Shown here in pieces: positions 15,410 to 24,071 of a DNA stretch of 64,000 nucleotides. The translations under genes and the position numbers were made by a program. The first letter of the stretch is position 1. Each line of letters opens with the position of its first letter. A model generated the notes under the pieces. It was not told the DNA's origin and made no database searches. It saw only the letters and a program-made list of their open reading frames with translations. Origin of the DNA: Mycolicibacterium porcinum (GTDB taxonomy: Bacteria; Actinomycetota; Actinomycetes; Mycobacteriales; Mycobacteriaceae); the NCBI GenBank assembly GCA_002086835.1, contig MVIG01000008.1, forward strand, positions 186,001-250,000, in the 5' to 3' direction.

Positions 15410-15973
15410 GCTGAACTGCATGACCTGACCCGCCAGCCGGGTCCGGGTCCGCATCTGCAGGCCGTGGCGCGCACAGACCTCGTCGAGTTCGCCGGGATCG
15501 ACCAACCGGAACGGTGACCGGTCGAGCCGGTGGATCGCCGTCGCCATCGGAGTGCGGGTCAGGTCATAGCCGGTGAACACGCCGCCCGGCCGCAGCACCC
15601 GGGCTATCTCGGCGACGGCCTTCTCCCACTCCACGACGTGGTGCAGCATCAGGCAACTGAGCACCGAGTCGAACGAGTCGTCGGCGAACGGCAGATCGGT
15701 GGCGTCGGCCCCGCGCACGGTCACGTCCGGGAATACCTGCAGGCGCCGGGCGGCGGTGCGCACCATGGCCGGGTCGAAGTCGGTCGCGGTGATGGCCAGA
15801 TCCGGGTTCGTCTGCCGCAACCGGGCTGCGATATCGCCACTGCCCGAGCCGATTTCGAGCACATCGTGACCCAGCCGATCCACGGGGATGCTGCCGAGGA
15901 CAGCCTGCCCGGTTCCTGTTCGCCACAGCGCCGTCTTGCAGAAGGCGCGCTCGATCTGTGACATCGCCGGCAT
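15401..15973 (-). CDS. Class I SAM-dependent methyltransferase
   Basis: 190 residues: motif I VLEIGSGSGDIAARL, motif II acid in ATDFDPAMV, motif III ADATDLPFADDSFDSVLSCLMLHHV, then LRPGGVFTGYDLTR. ATG at 15973 with AGGAG upstream. The stop overlaps the end of aftC. The 17-bp sequence GCGCTTGTACGGATCCG occurs 54 nt upstream of its start and again before the neighbouring araC gene, suggesting that AraC controls this gene. It interrupts the Rv2673-Rv2674 order. The substrate is unknown. Confidence 0.85.
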   Translation of the reverse strand: MPAMSQIERAFCKTALWRTGTGQAVLGSIPVDRLGHDVLEIGSGSGDIAARLRQTNPDLAITATDFDPAMVRTAARRLQVFPDVTVRGADATDLPFADDSFDSVLSCLMLHHVVEWEKAVAEIARVLRPGGVFTGYDLTRTPMATAIHRLDRSPFRLVDPGELDEVCARHGLQMRTRTRLAGQVMQFSSD

Positions 15974-16026
15974 GGGAGCTCCTGTTCTCGGTGTGTGCGT
16001 CGAGCTTCGCGCGCCACCCCGGCTCA

Positions 16027-16043
16027 GCGCTTGTACGGATCCG
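16027..16043. promoter_or_regulatory. 17-bp repeat, copy 1, upstream of the methyltransferase
   Basis: GCGCTTGTACGGATCCG. An identical copy in the same orientation lies at 16828-16844 upstream of the araC gene. The two copies flank the regulator gene and each lies in front of a minus-strand gene. Probable AraC binding site. Confidence 0.55.
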
Positions 16044-16048
16044 CCCGA

Positions 16049-16798
16049 TCAGCCCAACGCCCGCGCCACGGCACTGGGGGCGATACCGGTCAGCTCACGA
16101 CACACCCGGGTGGCGTGCGCGCCGTCGGCGAACCCAGCCAGATGCGCAGCATCGGTGATCGACGCACCGGTGCCGAGATGCTCCAGCGCGGACAGCAGAC
16201 GCGCCCACCGTGCCATCGCCCCGAACGACGTCCCGGTCTGTGTGCGGAACAGCCGGCCCAGATAGTCCGCCGACATCGCCACCTCGCCGGCGACCGACCC
16301 CAGATCGGTGCGGCTCGGGATCCGGGCCGTGACGAGCTGGACCGCCTCCCGCACCTGCGGATGCACCGCGGTCTCGGTAGCGGCGCCGGCCCGGCGGATC
16401 ACTGCGTCGATGACCATGTCGACCGCAGCGGGGAGGTCCTCGGCGCGTACCGCGTCGGTCACCGCCAGGGCCAGTGAATCGGCATCCTCGATCGCCCACA
16501 GCCCGGGACTGGCACCCCGCGCCCGGATCACCGCGTTGAGCGTTGTCGCAGTGGATGTTTCAGCGCCCAGATAGATCGAGAGCGCCGCGCGCGCACCGCC
16601 GGGCCGCATCGCGTGCCGGGTACCGCTGGACACCGCGGCGACGACGCAGCGCTGTTCGGTGCCGTCGCCGGCCACCAACGCCAGCGGGCCATCGATCCCC
16701 ACCGCGAGCTGCACCGCGGGATGGTGGTGCACCTCGATGTCACCGAACGAACCCACCACCGCCGTCATGCCGGGTCCGGTGATCCAGCTGCCACCCAT
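16049..16798 (-). CDS. AraC-family transcriptional regulator
   Basis: 249 residues from the ATG at 16798 (a GTG at 16819 would add seven). The N-terminal cupin-like sensing half contains HHHPAVQLAVGIDG; the C-terminal half holds the two AraC HTH motifs: LGSVAGEVAMSADYLGRLFRTQTG and ITDAAHLAGFADGAHATRVCRELTG. -10 TAACCT (16804-16809) sits about six nt upstream of the ATG, and the 17-bp repeat GCGCTTGTACGGATCCG lies at -46 to -30, a normal activator position. It probably activates itself and the downstream methyltransferase. The inducer is unknown. Confidence 0.87.
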   Translation of the reverse strand: MGGSWITGPGMTAVVGSFGDIEVHHHPAVQLAVGIDGPLALVAGDGTEQRCVVAAVSSGTRHAMRPGGARAALSIYLGAETSTATTLNAVIRARGASPGLWAIEDADSLALAVTDAVRAEDLPAAVDMVIDAVIRRAGAATETAVHPQVREAVQLVTARIPSRTDLGSVAGEVAMSADYLGRLFRTQTGTSFGAMARWARLLSALEHLGTGASITDAAHLAGFADGAHATRVCRELTGIAPSAVARALG

Positions 16799-16827
16799 AC
16801 CGCAGGTTATCGCGCTCACCGGCCCCG

Positions 16828-16844
16828 GCGCTTGTACGGATCCG
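16828..16844. promoter_or_regulatory. 17-bp repeat, copy 2, upstream of araC
   Basis: GCGCTTGTACGGATCCG, identical and in the same orientation as 16027-16043. It is centred around -38 relative to the leaderless start of the AraC-type regulator at 16798. Confidence 0.55.
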
Positions 16845-16887
16845 TCGCACCTGGCGCGTACCGGCGGACACCACGTAATTTGGGTTC

Positions 16888-17304
16888 ATGACGACCGACG
16901 GTCCCAAGCTGCAACTGACCGATGACGAATGGCGCGAGAAGCTGACGCCCGAGGAGTTCGCGGTGCTGCGCCGGGCCGGGACCGAACGGCCCTTCACCGG
17001 TGAGTACACCGACACCAAGACCGAGGGGGTGTACGAGTGCCGTGCCTGCGGCGCCGAGCTGTTCCGCAGCACCGAGAAGTTCGAATCCCATTGCGGGTGG
17101 CCGTCGTTCTTCGATCCGGCCGATTCTGCGGCGGTGATCCTGCGGTCGGACACCTCACTCGGTATGCGCCGCGTCGAGGTGCTGTGCGCCAACTGCCACA
17201 GCCACCTCGGTCACGTGTTCGAAGGCGAGGGCTACCCCACCCCCACCGATCAGCGGTACTGCATCAACTCCATCTCACTGAAGCTGGTGCCCAAGACCGC
17301 CTGA
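16888..17304 (+). CDS. msrB: Peptide methionine-(R)-S-oxide reductase MsrB
   Basis: 138 residues; reduces methionine-R-sulfoxide in proteins. Two CxxC pairs (CRACGAELF and [10 protein letters not shown]) form the structural zinc site; the catalytic cysteine is in QRYCINS near the C-terminus; the W of HCGWPSF and the [10 protein letters not shown] loop are typical. ATG at 16888 with -10 TAATTT (16876-16881) six nt upstream, probably leaderless. It is the Rv2674 orthologue by position. Confidence 0.96.
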   Translation: MTTDGPKLQLTDDEWREKLTPEEFAVLRRAGTERPFTGEYTDTKTEGVYECRACGAELFRSTEKFESHCGWPSFFDPADSAAVILRSDTSLGMRRVEVLCANCHSHLGHVFEGEGYPTPTDQRYCINSISLKLVPKTA

Positions 17305-17313
17305 TGCCGGGCA

Positions 17314-18057
17314 TCAGTCGACGCGGGTGGCGTGCACCTCCCAGAACGGCATGTGCACCCGGCCGTCAACCAGCCACGGTTCGATCACCCGCAGGCGCTC
17401 CAGCACCGGGGCCATCTGATCGGCCATGTCGGGATTGCGTGCCGCCATCGTCTCGAAAACCTCGACGCTGACATTGCCCTGGTATGTGGTGGTCCCGAGA
17501 TAGGTGATGTCCCAGCCGCCGCCCGGAAGGACCTCTCGGAAATCGTCGGCGGTCATCGAACGCGGCATCTTGAAGCCGTTGACGTTGTGCTCACCGAACT
17601 CGTACATGTACAGCCGCGCACCGGGTTTCGTGGCTCGATGCAGTGCCCGCACATATGACTTCTGCAGTTCGGGCTCACCGGTGAAGACGTGGTAGAACGC
17701 GGTGTCGACGACGGTGTCGAACTTCCCCTCCAGCCCGTCGAGCTTCGTGGCGTCGGCCACCCTGAAATCGACCGTCACGCCGGCCTTCTGCGCGTTCTGC
17801 CGAGCCCGCTCGATCGCCGTCGGTGACGCGTCAACGCCCGTGGCCGACAACCCTTTCGACGCGTAGTGGATGGCATGGTGGCCGGGTCCGGTGCCGGGAT
17901 CGAGCACCTCACCCTTGACGGCGCCCAGCGCGACGAGCTGCTGCACGACCGGCTGCGGCCCGCCGATGTCCCACGGGGTGGCGGCGGGCAGTCCGTGTGA
18001 CGTCCGCTCGTCGCGGTACATCTCTTCGAAGTGATCGGATTCTTGCGGAGCAGTCAT
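17314..18057 (-). CDS. Class I SAM-dependent methyltransferase (Rv2675c orthologue)
   Basis: 247 residues from the ATG at 18057, chosen for -10 TACCCT seven nt upstream. SAM-binding motif I appears as VLDPGTGPGHHAIHYA (G-x-G-x-G), with VDASPTAIERARQNA as motif post I and FDTVVDTAFYHVF around motif II. It lies 36 nt downstream of chdC on the same strand but has its own apparent promoter. The substrate is unknown; thiopurine/TehB-like small-molecule methyltransferases share this layout. Confidence 0.82.
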   Translation of the reverse strand: MTAPQESDHFEEMYRDERTSHGLPAATPWDIGGPQPVVQQLVALGAVKGEVLDPGTGPGHHAIHYASKGLSATGVDASPTAIERARQNAQKAGVTVDFRVADATKLDGLEGKFDTVVDTAFYHVFTGEPELQKSYVRALHRATKPGARLYMYEFGEHNVNGFKMPRSMTADDFREVLPGGGWDITYLGTTTYQGNVSVEVFETMAARNPDMADQMAPVLERLRVIEPWLVDGRVHMPFWEVHATRVD

Positions 18058-18093
18058 GCCCGCGAGGGTAGACCCGCTAACCAAATACCCTGG

Positions 18094-18789
18094 TCAGGGC
18101 AGCTTGGCGACCAGATCCTCGACGCTGACCCGCGGGCCGGTGAAGAACGGCGTCTCCTCGCGGGTGTGGCGGCGGGCATCGGTGGCCCGCAGATCGCGCA
18201 TCAGGTCGACGATGCGGTGCAGTTCGGGCGCCTCGAAGGCCAGGATCCACTCGTAGTCGCCGAGGGCGAACGCCGGCACCGTGTTGGCCCGCACGTCCTT
18301 GTAACCGCGGGCGGCCATGCCGTGCTCCGACAGCATGCGGCGACGCTCCTCGTCAGGCAGCAGGTACCACTCGTAGGAGCGCACGAACGGGTACACGCAG
18401 ATGTAGTTGCCCGGATCCTCACCGGCGATGAACGCCGGGACATGGCTCTTGTTGAACTCGGCCGGGCGGTGCAGCGCCACGCTGCTCCACACCGGGTCGC
18501 TGATCCGGCCCAGCGCGGTGGTGCGGCGGAAGTCCGAGTAGGTCACCTGCAGCGCCTCGATGTTGTCGGCGTGAGTCCAGACCATGAAGTCGGCGTCGGC
18601 CCGCAGGCCGGCCACGTCGTACAGGCCGCGCACGACCACTCCACGCTCTTCCTGGGTCTTGAAGAAGGCCGTCGCCTCGTCGGTCACCTGGGTGCGCTCC
18701 TCGCCCAGTTCCCCCGGGCTCACCGCGAACACCGAGAACATCAGGTAGCGGATGGTGGAGTTCAGTTCGTCGTAGTCGAGCTTGGCCAT
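18094..18789 (-). CDS. chdC: Coproheme decarboxylase ChdC (HemQ; Rv2676c orthologue)
   Basis: 231 residues of the chlorite-dismutase-like fold; converts coproheme III to heme b using peroxide, the last step of the coproporphyrin-dependent pathway of actinobacteria. Seen: [20 protein letters not shown], the [13 protein letters not shown] stretch holding the actinobacterial catalytic tyrosine, and [13 protein letters not shown] with the likely proximal histidine. ATG at 18789 lies four nt after the hemY stop, so the operon is hemE-hemY-chdC. Confidence 0.93.
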   Translation of the reverse strand: MAKLDYDELNSTIRYLMFSVFAVSPGELGEERTQVTDEATAFFKTQEERGVVVRGLYDVAGLRADADFMVWTHADNIEALQVTYSDFRRTTALGRISDPVWSSVALHRPAEFNKSHVPAFIAGEDPGNYICVYPFVRSYEWYLLPDEERRRMLSEHGMAARGYKDVRANTVPAFALGDYEWILAFEAPELHRIVDLMRDLRATDARRHTREETPFFTGPRVSVEDLVAKLP

Positions 18790-18793
18790 ACGC

Positions 18794-20149
18794 CTATCGT
18801 GCCACGCCGCTGTGCACCAGTTCCGCGGCCGCCCGGGTGGCGGTGCCCACACACGCCGGCACCCCGATCCCGTCGAGGTAAGCACCGGCCACCGCCATGT
18901 TCGGCGGCAGCCCGGCGCGCAGTTCGGCGACCAGTTCACCGTGGCCCGGACCGTACTGCGGCATCGCATCGATCCACCGGTGCACGTGGCTGTCCACCGG
19001 CTCCACCGTGACACCGAACAGCGTGTTCAGATCGCGTGCCGACCAGGCCAGCAGATCGTCATCGCCGGTGTTTGCGGCCATATCGTCGCCGTAGCGGCCG
19101 AAGGACAACCGCACCATCTCGACGTTCCCACGCCGGCCCCACTTGCGGGAGGACATGGTGATGGCTTTGGCGTTGAGGCGCTCCCCCGCGGTGACGAGCA
19201 CGCCCGACTGCTGCGGCAACGGCGTACCGCCCGGCAGCGCCAGGGCCACCACCGCCGCCGAGGCCACCCGGATACGCCGGGCGGCCGCCGCAGTACGCGG
19301 GGCGATGTGCTCGATGAGCGAAGGCAGGTGCGGGGCCGGGACCGCCAGCATCACCGCGTCGGCGTACCAGCTCGCGCCCTCGTCGTCGAGCACCGACCAG
19401 CCTCGTCCGCGGCGGTCGACCCGGACCGCGGCGACCTGCGCCCACCGCACATCGGCACGGCGACGCAGCTCCTCCAGCAGCACCGTGTAGCCACCGTCGA
19501 CGGCGCCGAACACCGGCGCGTCCGACGGCGGCGGCAGCGCCTCACGCACGGCATCGGTGAGGCTTGGCGCCCCGCGATCCAAGGCGGCAGCCAGCGACGG
19601 CACCGCCGAACGCAGCCCGATCGTCGCCGAGGAGCCGGCGTACACACCGGTCAGCAGCGGGTCCACCGACCGGGTCACCACCTGTGCCCCGAACCGGTCG
19701 CCGACCAGGTCGGCGACCGCCGGATCGGCACCGCGGTTCCACCGCAGCGGCCGGTTGCGCTCATCGAGGATGCGCGCCACCGTCTCGTCGTCGACCAGCC
19801 CGAGCAGCGAGGACGCCTGGGCGGGAATGCCCTGCAAGGTGCCCTGCGGCAGCTGATGCAGCCGGGCGCCGCTGTAGATCAGCGGGCGGGTGCCGACAGG
19901 GCTGATCTGACGACCTGACAGGCCCAGCTCGGCGAGCAGGTCCAGCATCTCGGGCCGGCGGACGATGAACGCCTCGGCTCCGACATCGAACGGCTGCCCG
20001 CCGACCCGCTCGGTGCGCAGCACCCCGCCCAGCCGGTCAGCCGGGTCGAGCAGGGTGATCTGAGCCCGCGGCCCAGCCGCGAGCCGCAACCGATACGCCG
20101 CGACGAGGCCTGAAATGCCGCCGCCGACAACGCAATAGGTGGCACTCAC
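18794..20149 (-). CDS. hemY: Coproporphyrinogen III/protoporphyrinogen oxidase HemY (CgoX)
   Basis: 451-residue FAD enzyme. The dinucleotide-binding motif [17 protein letters not shown] is at the N-terminus, with typical [18 protein letters not shown] and a C-terminal [18 protein letters not shown]. Given the neighbouring chdC, the physiological substrate is probably coproporphyrinogen III. GTG at 20149 overlaps the hemE TGA (GTGA), showing translational coupling; the longer upstream reading is only the hemE shadow. Rv2677c orthologue. Confidence 0.93.
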   Translation of the reverse strand: MSATYCVVGGGISGLVAAYRLRLAAGPRAQITLLDPADRLGGVLRTERVGGQPFDVGAEAFIVRRPEMLDLLAELGLSGRQISPVGTRPLIYSGARLHQLPQGTLQGIPAQASSLLGLVDDETVARILDERNRPLRWNRGADPAVADLVGDRFGAQVVTRSVDPLLTGVYAGSSATIGLRSAVPSLAAALDRGAPSLTDAVREALPPPSDAPVFGAVDGGYTVLLEELRRRADVRWAQVAAVRVDRRGRGWSVLDDEGASWYADAVMLAVPAPHLPSLIEHIAPRTAAAARRIRVASAAVVALALPGGTPLPQQSGVLVTAGERLNAKAITMSSRKWGRRGNVEMVRLSFGRYGDDMAANTGDDDLLAWSARDLNTLFGVTVEPVDSHVHRWIDAMPQYGPGHGELVAELRAGLPPNMAVAGAYLDGIGVPACVGTATRAAAELVHSGVAR

Positions 20150-21207
20150 AGCGAGTGCACCAGTGTCACCGCCTCGGTGATGATGCCGGGATCGGTCGCC
20201 GGCAACACACCGTGGCCCAAGTTGAAGACGTGACCGGCCGCCCCGGCCGCCACCGCGGCACGCCCGTCCTCGACCACCCGCCGCACCGCTGCCTCGGCCA
20301 CCGGCCAACCGGCCAGCAGCACCACCGGATCGAGGTTGCCCTGCAGCGCGGTGCCCGGTTTCACCCGGGTCGCGGCGTCGACCAGCGAGGTGCGCCAGTC
20401 CACCCCGACCATGGTGGCCGGTGCCGAGCCCAGCGCCTCGGACATCGCCCCCAGCAGTTCGGCCGTGCCGACGCCGAAATGCGTCATCGGCGCGCCGGCC
20501 GCGGCCATGGTGGCGAACACCCGCGTGGTGTGGGGAAGCACGTAGGTGCGGTAGTCGGCCAGTGACAGCGTCCCGGCCCAGGAATCGAACACCTGTAGCG
20601 CGTCCACCCCCGCGTCCACCTGGGCCTGCAGGAACTCGATGGTCAGATCGGTCAGGGCACTCATCAGCGCATGCCAGGTCGACGGCTCCCCCAGCATCAT
20701 CGCCTTGGTGCGCTCATGGTGCCGGCTGGGGCCGCCCTCCACCAGGTAGGAGGCCAGCGTGAACGGCGCGCCCGCGAAGCCGATCAGCGGCACGTCGCCC
20801 AGCTCGCGCACCAACATGGAGACCGCCTCGGTGACCGGTGAAACCTGCTCCGGCTCAAGCGGTTTCATGCCTTCGACATCGGCGACCGACCGGATCGGGT
20901 GTTCGATGACCGGCCCCACGTCAGGGACGATGTCCAGACCGATCCCGGCGGCCTTCAGCGGCACCACGATGTCGGAGAACAGGATCGCCGCGTCGACGCC
21001 GTGCCTGCGCACTGGCTGCAACGTGATCTCACAGACCAGCTCTGGATCGAAGCAGGCCTCCAGCATCCGATGCTGGGCACGCAACGCGCGGTACTCCGGC
21101 AAGGAGCGGCCGGCCTGCCGCATGAACCACACCGGCACACGGTGCGGGGCGCGACCGCTCACGGCGGCAAGATATGGGGAATCGGGCAGCTCCCGGCGGG
21201 TATTCAT
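20146..21207 (-). CDS. hemE: Uroporphyrinogen decarboxylase HemE
   Basis: 353 residues; decarboxylates uroporphyrinogen III to coproporphyrinogen III. The N-terminal signature [16 protein letters not shown] is intact and [17 protein letters not shown] and [17 protein letters not shown] follow. ATG at 21207 with TAGGAG upstream. First gene of the hemE-hemY-chdC operon. Rv2678c orthologue; the echA15 gene that precedes Rv2680 in M. tuberculosis is absent here. Confidence 0.96.
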   Translation of the reverse strand: MNTRRELPDSPYLAAVSGRAPHRVPVWFMRQAGRSLPEYRALRAQHRMLEACFDPELVCEITLQPVRRHGVDAAILFSDIVVPLKAAGIGLDIVPDVGPVIEHPIRSVADVEGMKPLEPEQVSPVTEAVSMLVRELGDVPLIGFAGAPFTLASYLVEGGPSRHHERTKAMMLGEPSTWHALMSALTDLTIEFLQAQVDAGVDALQVFDSWAGTLSLADYRTYVLPHTTRVFATMAAAGAPMTHFGVGTAELLGAMSEALGSAPATMVGVDWRTSLVDAATRVKPGTALQGNLDPVVLLAGWPVAEAAVRRVVEDGRAAVAAGAAGHVFNLGHGVLPATDPGIITEAVTLVHSL

Positions 21208-21318
21208 CGGCTCCTATGGTGCCACGTGCCCGCGGGCGCAGACCGTTGCCGGTTCGTGACGCCTCCACTACGGCGCGCCTGCGTCCCGTCCCGGCCGTAT
21301 CCGCTAGCGTCAAACGCC

Positions 21319-21900
21319 GTGACCTCTGCCGAACCGGCCCAGTTCCGGACGGCGGTGGCGGCGATGAACGCCACCACCGTACGGCCCGAAATCGAACTGG
21401 GTCCGATACGTCCGCCACAGCGGCTGGCGCCTTACAGCTACGCGCTGGGCGCCGAGGTCCGGCATCCCGAAACCGCGGTCGTCCCGGAGCGCTCCGAGGG
21501 AGACGCATTCGGCCGGCTCATCTTGCTGCACGACCCCGATGGGGCCGAGGCCTGGGACGGCACCATGCGGCTGGTCGCCTACATCCAGGCCGACCTCGAT
21601 TCCAGTGAGGCTGTCGACCCGCTGCTGCCGGAGGTGGCCTGGAGCTGGCTCGTGGACGCCCTGGAGACACGCGCCGAGCACGTCACCGCGCTCGGCGGCA
21701 CCGTCACCGCCACCACCTCGGTGCGCTACGGTGACATATCCGGCCCACCGCGGGCACACCAGCTCGAGCTGCGTGCCTCTTGGACCGCGACCGATCTGGA
21801 GTTGGGACCGCATGTGGAGGCATTCTGTGAAGTGCTTGAGCACGCCGCAGGGTTGCCCCCAGCAGGTGTGACCGACCTGAGTTCCCGTACCCGCGCGTGA
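21319..21900 (+). CDS. DUF3000 conserved protein (Rv2680 orthologue)
   Basis: 193 residues of unknown function, found across actinobacteria next to the ribonuclease D gene. No signal peptide or membrane helix is apparent. GTG start at 21319 with TAGCGT (21305-21310) nine nt upstream, so the mRNA has little or no leader. One nt separates its stop from the rnd start, so the two are coupled. Function is not known; the constant pairing with rnd hints at RNA metabolism. Confidence 0.82.
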   Translation: MTSAEPAQFRTAVAAMNATTVRPEIELGPIRPPQRLAPYSYALGAEVRHPETAVVPERSEGDAFGRLILLHDPDGAEAWDGTMRLVAYIQADLDSSEAVDPLLPEVAWSWLVDALETRAEHVTALGGTVTATTSVRYGDISGPPRAHQLELRASWTATDLELGPHVEAFCEVLEHAAGLPPAGVTDLSSRTRA

Positions 21901-21901
21901 G

Positions 21902-23152
21902 ATGACCGACCTAGACCCAGACTCTGCCCAGCCCGACGAGGCCGAAGCAACTCCACTGCTCTCCCCCGCCGAAGGGGTGCCGGAAGTCTGCGTCACCTCC
22001 GGTGAAATATCTTCCGCAGCAACATCTCTCGCGAAAGGCAGCGGGCCCTTCGCGATCGACGCGGAACGTGCGTCCGGCTTCCGCTACTCCAATCGCGCGT
22101 ACCTGGTGCAGATCCGCCGCGCCGGTTCGGGAACAGCACTGATCGACCCGGTCAACCACGGCGGCTCCCCCATCGACGCGATGGCGCCGGTGGCCGAAGC
22201 CCTGGCCACCGATGAATGGGTACTGCACGCCGCCGACCAGGACCTGCCGTGCCTGTCCGAGATCGGCCTGCGCCCGGGCAAGCTCTACGACACCGAACTG
22301 GCGGGCCGGCTGGCCGGCTTCGAGCGGGTGAACCTGGCCGCGATGGTGCAACGGCTGCTCGGCCTGCAGTTGATGAAGGGGCACGGTGCGGCCGACTGGT
22401 CCAAGCGGCCGCTGCCGCCGGAATGGCTCAACTACGCCGCCCTGGATGTCGAGGTGCTGCTCGAACTACGCCACGCGATCGCCGCCGTTCTCGAAGAGCA
22501 GGGTAAAACCGACTGGGCCGCACAGGAATTCGAGTATCTGCGCACCTACGTGGCACAGCCCACCCGGCGGGACCGCTGGCGGCGCACCTCCGGCATCCAC
22601 AAGGTGCGCAACCCGCAGGCACTGTCCGCCGTGCGCGAGCTGTGGACCACGCGTGACACCATCGCCCGCGGCCGCGACATCGCGCCCGGACGCATCCTGC
22701 CCGACTCGGCGATCATCAACGCGGCCACGGCCAATCCCAAGACCATCGACGAACTCATCGCCCTGCCGGTCTTCGGAGGTTCGAAACAGAAGAAGAGCGC
22801 GAAGGTCTGGCTGGACGCGCTGAACCGGGCCAGGGAGAACACCGATCCCCCCGAGGCCAATGACGCCCAGAGCGGCCCGCCCCCGGCGGCCCGTTGGGCC
22901 CGGCGTAAGCCAGAAGCCGCCGCGCGCCTCGAAGCCGCGCGCGCCGGCCTGGCCGAACTGTCGGAGCGCGTGTCCGTGCCTGCCGAGAACCTGATCACCC
23001 CCGAGGTGGTGCGCCGGCTGTGCTGGGACTGGCGTCCCGTCGGCGATGTGGCCACCGCGGTGTCAGAGTTCCTCGTCGAGGCCAACGTCCGGCCCTGGCA
23101 GCGGGAGCTGACGGTGCCGGTGCTGACCAAGGCGCTCAGCTCCGCTGAGTGA
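21902..23152 (+). CDS. rnd: Ribonuclease D-like 3'-5' exonuclease (Rv2681 orthologue)
   Basis: 416 residues. DEDDy exonuclease motifs are visible: FAIDAERASGFRY (DxE), VLHAADQDLPCL and YAALDVEVLLEL (YxxxD). An HRDC domain follows (about 215-295, RRTSGIHKVRNPQALSAVRE) and a C-terminal region. Expected to trim tRNA and other structured RNA 3' ends. ATG at 21902 directly after the DUF3000 stop. Four nt separate it from the convergent hydrolase gene. Confidence 0.92.
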   Translation: MTDLDPDSAQPDEAEATPLLSPAEGVPEVCVTSGEISSAATSLAKGSGPFAIDAERASGFRYSNRAYLVQIRRAGSGTALIDPVNHGGSPIDAMAPVAEALATDEWVLHAADQDLPCLSEIGLRPGKLYDTELAGRLAGFERVNLAAMVQRLLGLQLMKGHGAADWSKRPLPPEWLNYAALDVEVLLELRHAIAAVLEEQGKTDWAAQEFEYLRTYVAQPTRRDRWRRTSGIHKVRNPQALSAVRELWTTRDTIARGRDIAPGRILPDSAIINAATANPKTIDELIALPVFGGSKQKKSAKVWLDALNRARENTDPPEANDAQSGPPPAARWARRKPEAAARLEAARAGLAELSERVSVPAENLITPEVVRRLCWDWRPVGDVATAVSEFLVEANVRPWQRELTVPVLTKALSSAE

Positions 23153-23155
23153 CGC

Positions 23156-24055
23156 TCACCCGCTCACCCGGTCGATGTGGGCCAGGAAATGCCTCAGCAC
23201 CGCCTGGGGGTCCTCGATCTGCGGCCAGTGTGCGATGTCCTCGGCGAGCATCACCACGTCGGGATCGGGAATCACCTCGAGATAGCGCTGCGCCATGTGC
23301 CGCCCCGAGTTCGGGTCCGACGGCCCGTCGATCAACCGCATCGGCACCGCGGTCTCCCGCATCGCCCGCACCCATCGATTCCGGTGCGTGTAGCGATCGT
23401 TGACGAACCGGCCGACCTTGTGGAGGACCCGCTTACCGTCGTTGTACTCCAGAATCTGGTGGAACTTCTCCATCAGCTCGGGCGACGGCTTGGTGTTCAC
23501 CCCGAACATCTCGTTGATGGTCGGCTCCACCAAACGGCGCGAGAACCGGCTGCCCTGCAACGGACTCATGATGTCGCCCAACGGGGTTCGTGACATCGCC
23601 TTCTGCAGCAGCCGTGGCGTGTAGGCCTCGTTGAACAGACCGCCGTTGAGCCAGGTGATCGATTCGATGCTCAGCGCGCCGTACGACCGGCCACCGAATT
23701 CGTGGCGGGCCAGCAGTTCCTGACCCACCGAATCGCCCAGGTCATGGGCCAGCACGTGGGCGCTACCGACCCCGAGGTGGGCCAGCAGCGCCTCGTGCAT
23801 GTCGGCGTGATCGGGCACCGAGTATCCGTAGGCGACGGGCTTGTCGGAGAAACCCATCCCGATCATGTCCGGCGCGATGACGGTGAACCGCTCGGTCAGC
23901 GCCGGCCAGATCAGCGACCAGTCCCATGAGCTGAACGGATAGCCGTGGATGAGAAGAAGATTCGGCCCGCTGCCCTCGACCCGGTAGAAGATGTCGAAGC
24001 CCAGGTAGTCGAAGAACTGCCCGGCATCCTTCCAGCTCCGCAGTTCGGGATCCAT
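23156..24055 (-). CDS. Alpha/beta hydrolase with aspartate nucleophile (haloalkane dehalogenase/epoxide hydrolase type)
   Basis: 299 residues. Oxyanion region LLLIHGYPFSSWDW (residues 34-47) and nucleophile elbow AHDLGDSVG, with Asp105 in the nucleophile position. An aspartate there is characteristic of epoxide hydrolases and haloalkane dehalogenases rather than serine esterases. The base is probably the histidine in EDIAHWPQIEDP. ATG at 24055 with -10 TAGGCT six nt upstream, probably leaderless. It is inserted between rnd and dxs relative to the M. tuberculosis order. The substrate is unknown. Confidence 0.85.
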   Translation of the reverse strand: MDPELRSWKDAGQFFDYLGFDIFYRVEGSGPNLLLIHGYPFSSWDWSLIWPALTERFTVIAPDMIGMGFSDKPVAYGYSVPDHADMHEALLAHLGVGSAHVLAHDLGDSVGQELLARHEFGGRSYGALSIESITWLNGGLFNEAYTPRLLQKAMSRTPLGDIMSPLQGSRFSRRLVEPTINEMFGVNTKPSPELMEKFHQILEYNDGKRVLHKVGRFVNDRYTHRNRWVRAMRETAVPMRLIDGPSDPNSGRHMAQRYLEVIPDPDVVMLAEDIAHWPQIEDPQAVLRHFLAHIDRVSG

Positions 24056-24071
24056 GTCCCCAGCCTAGGCG

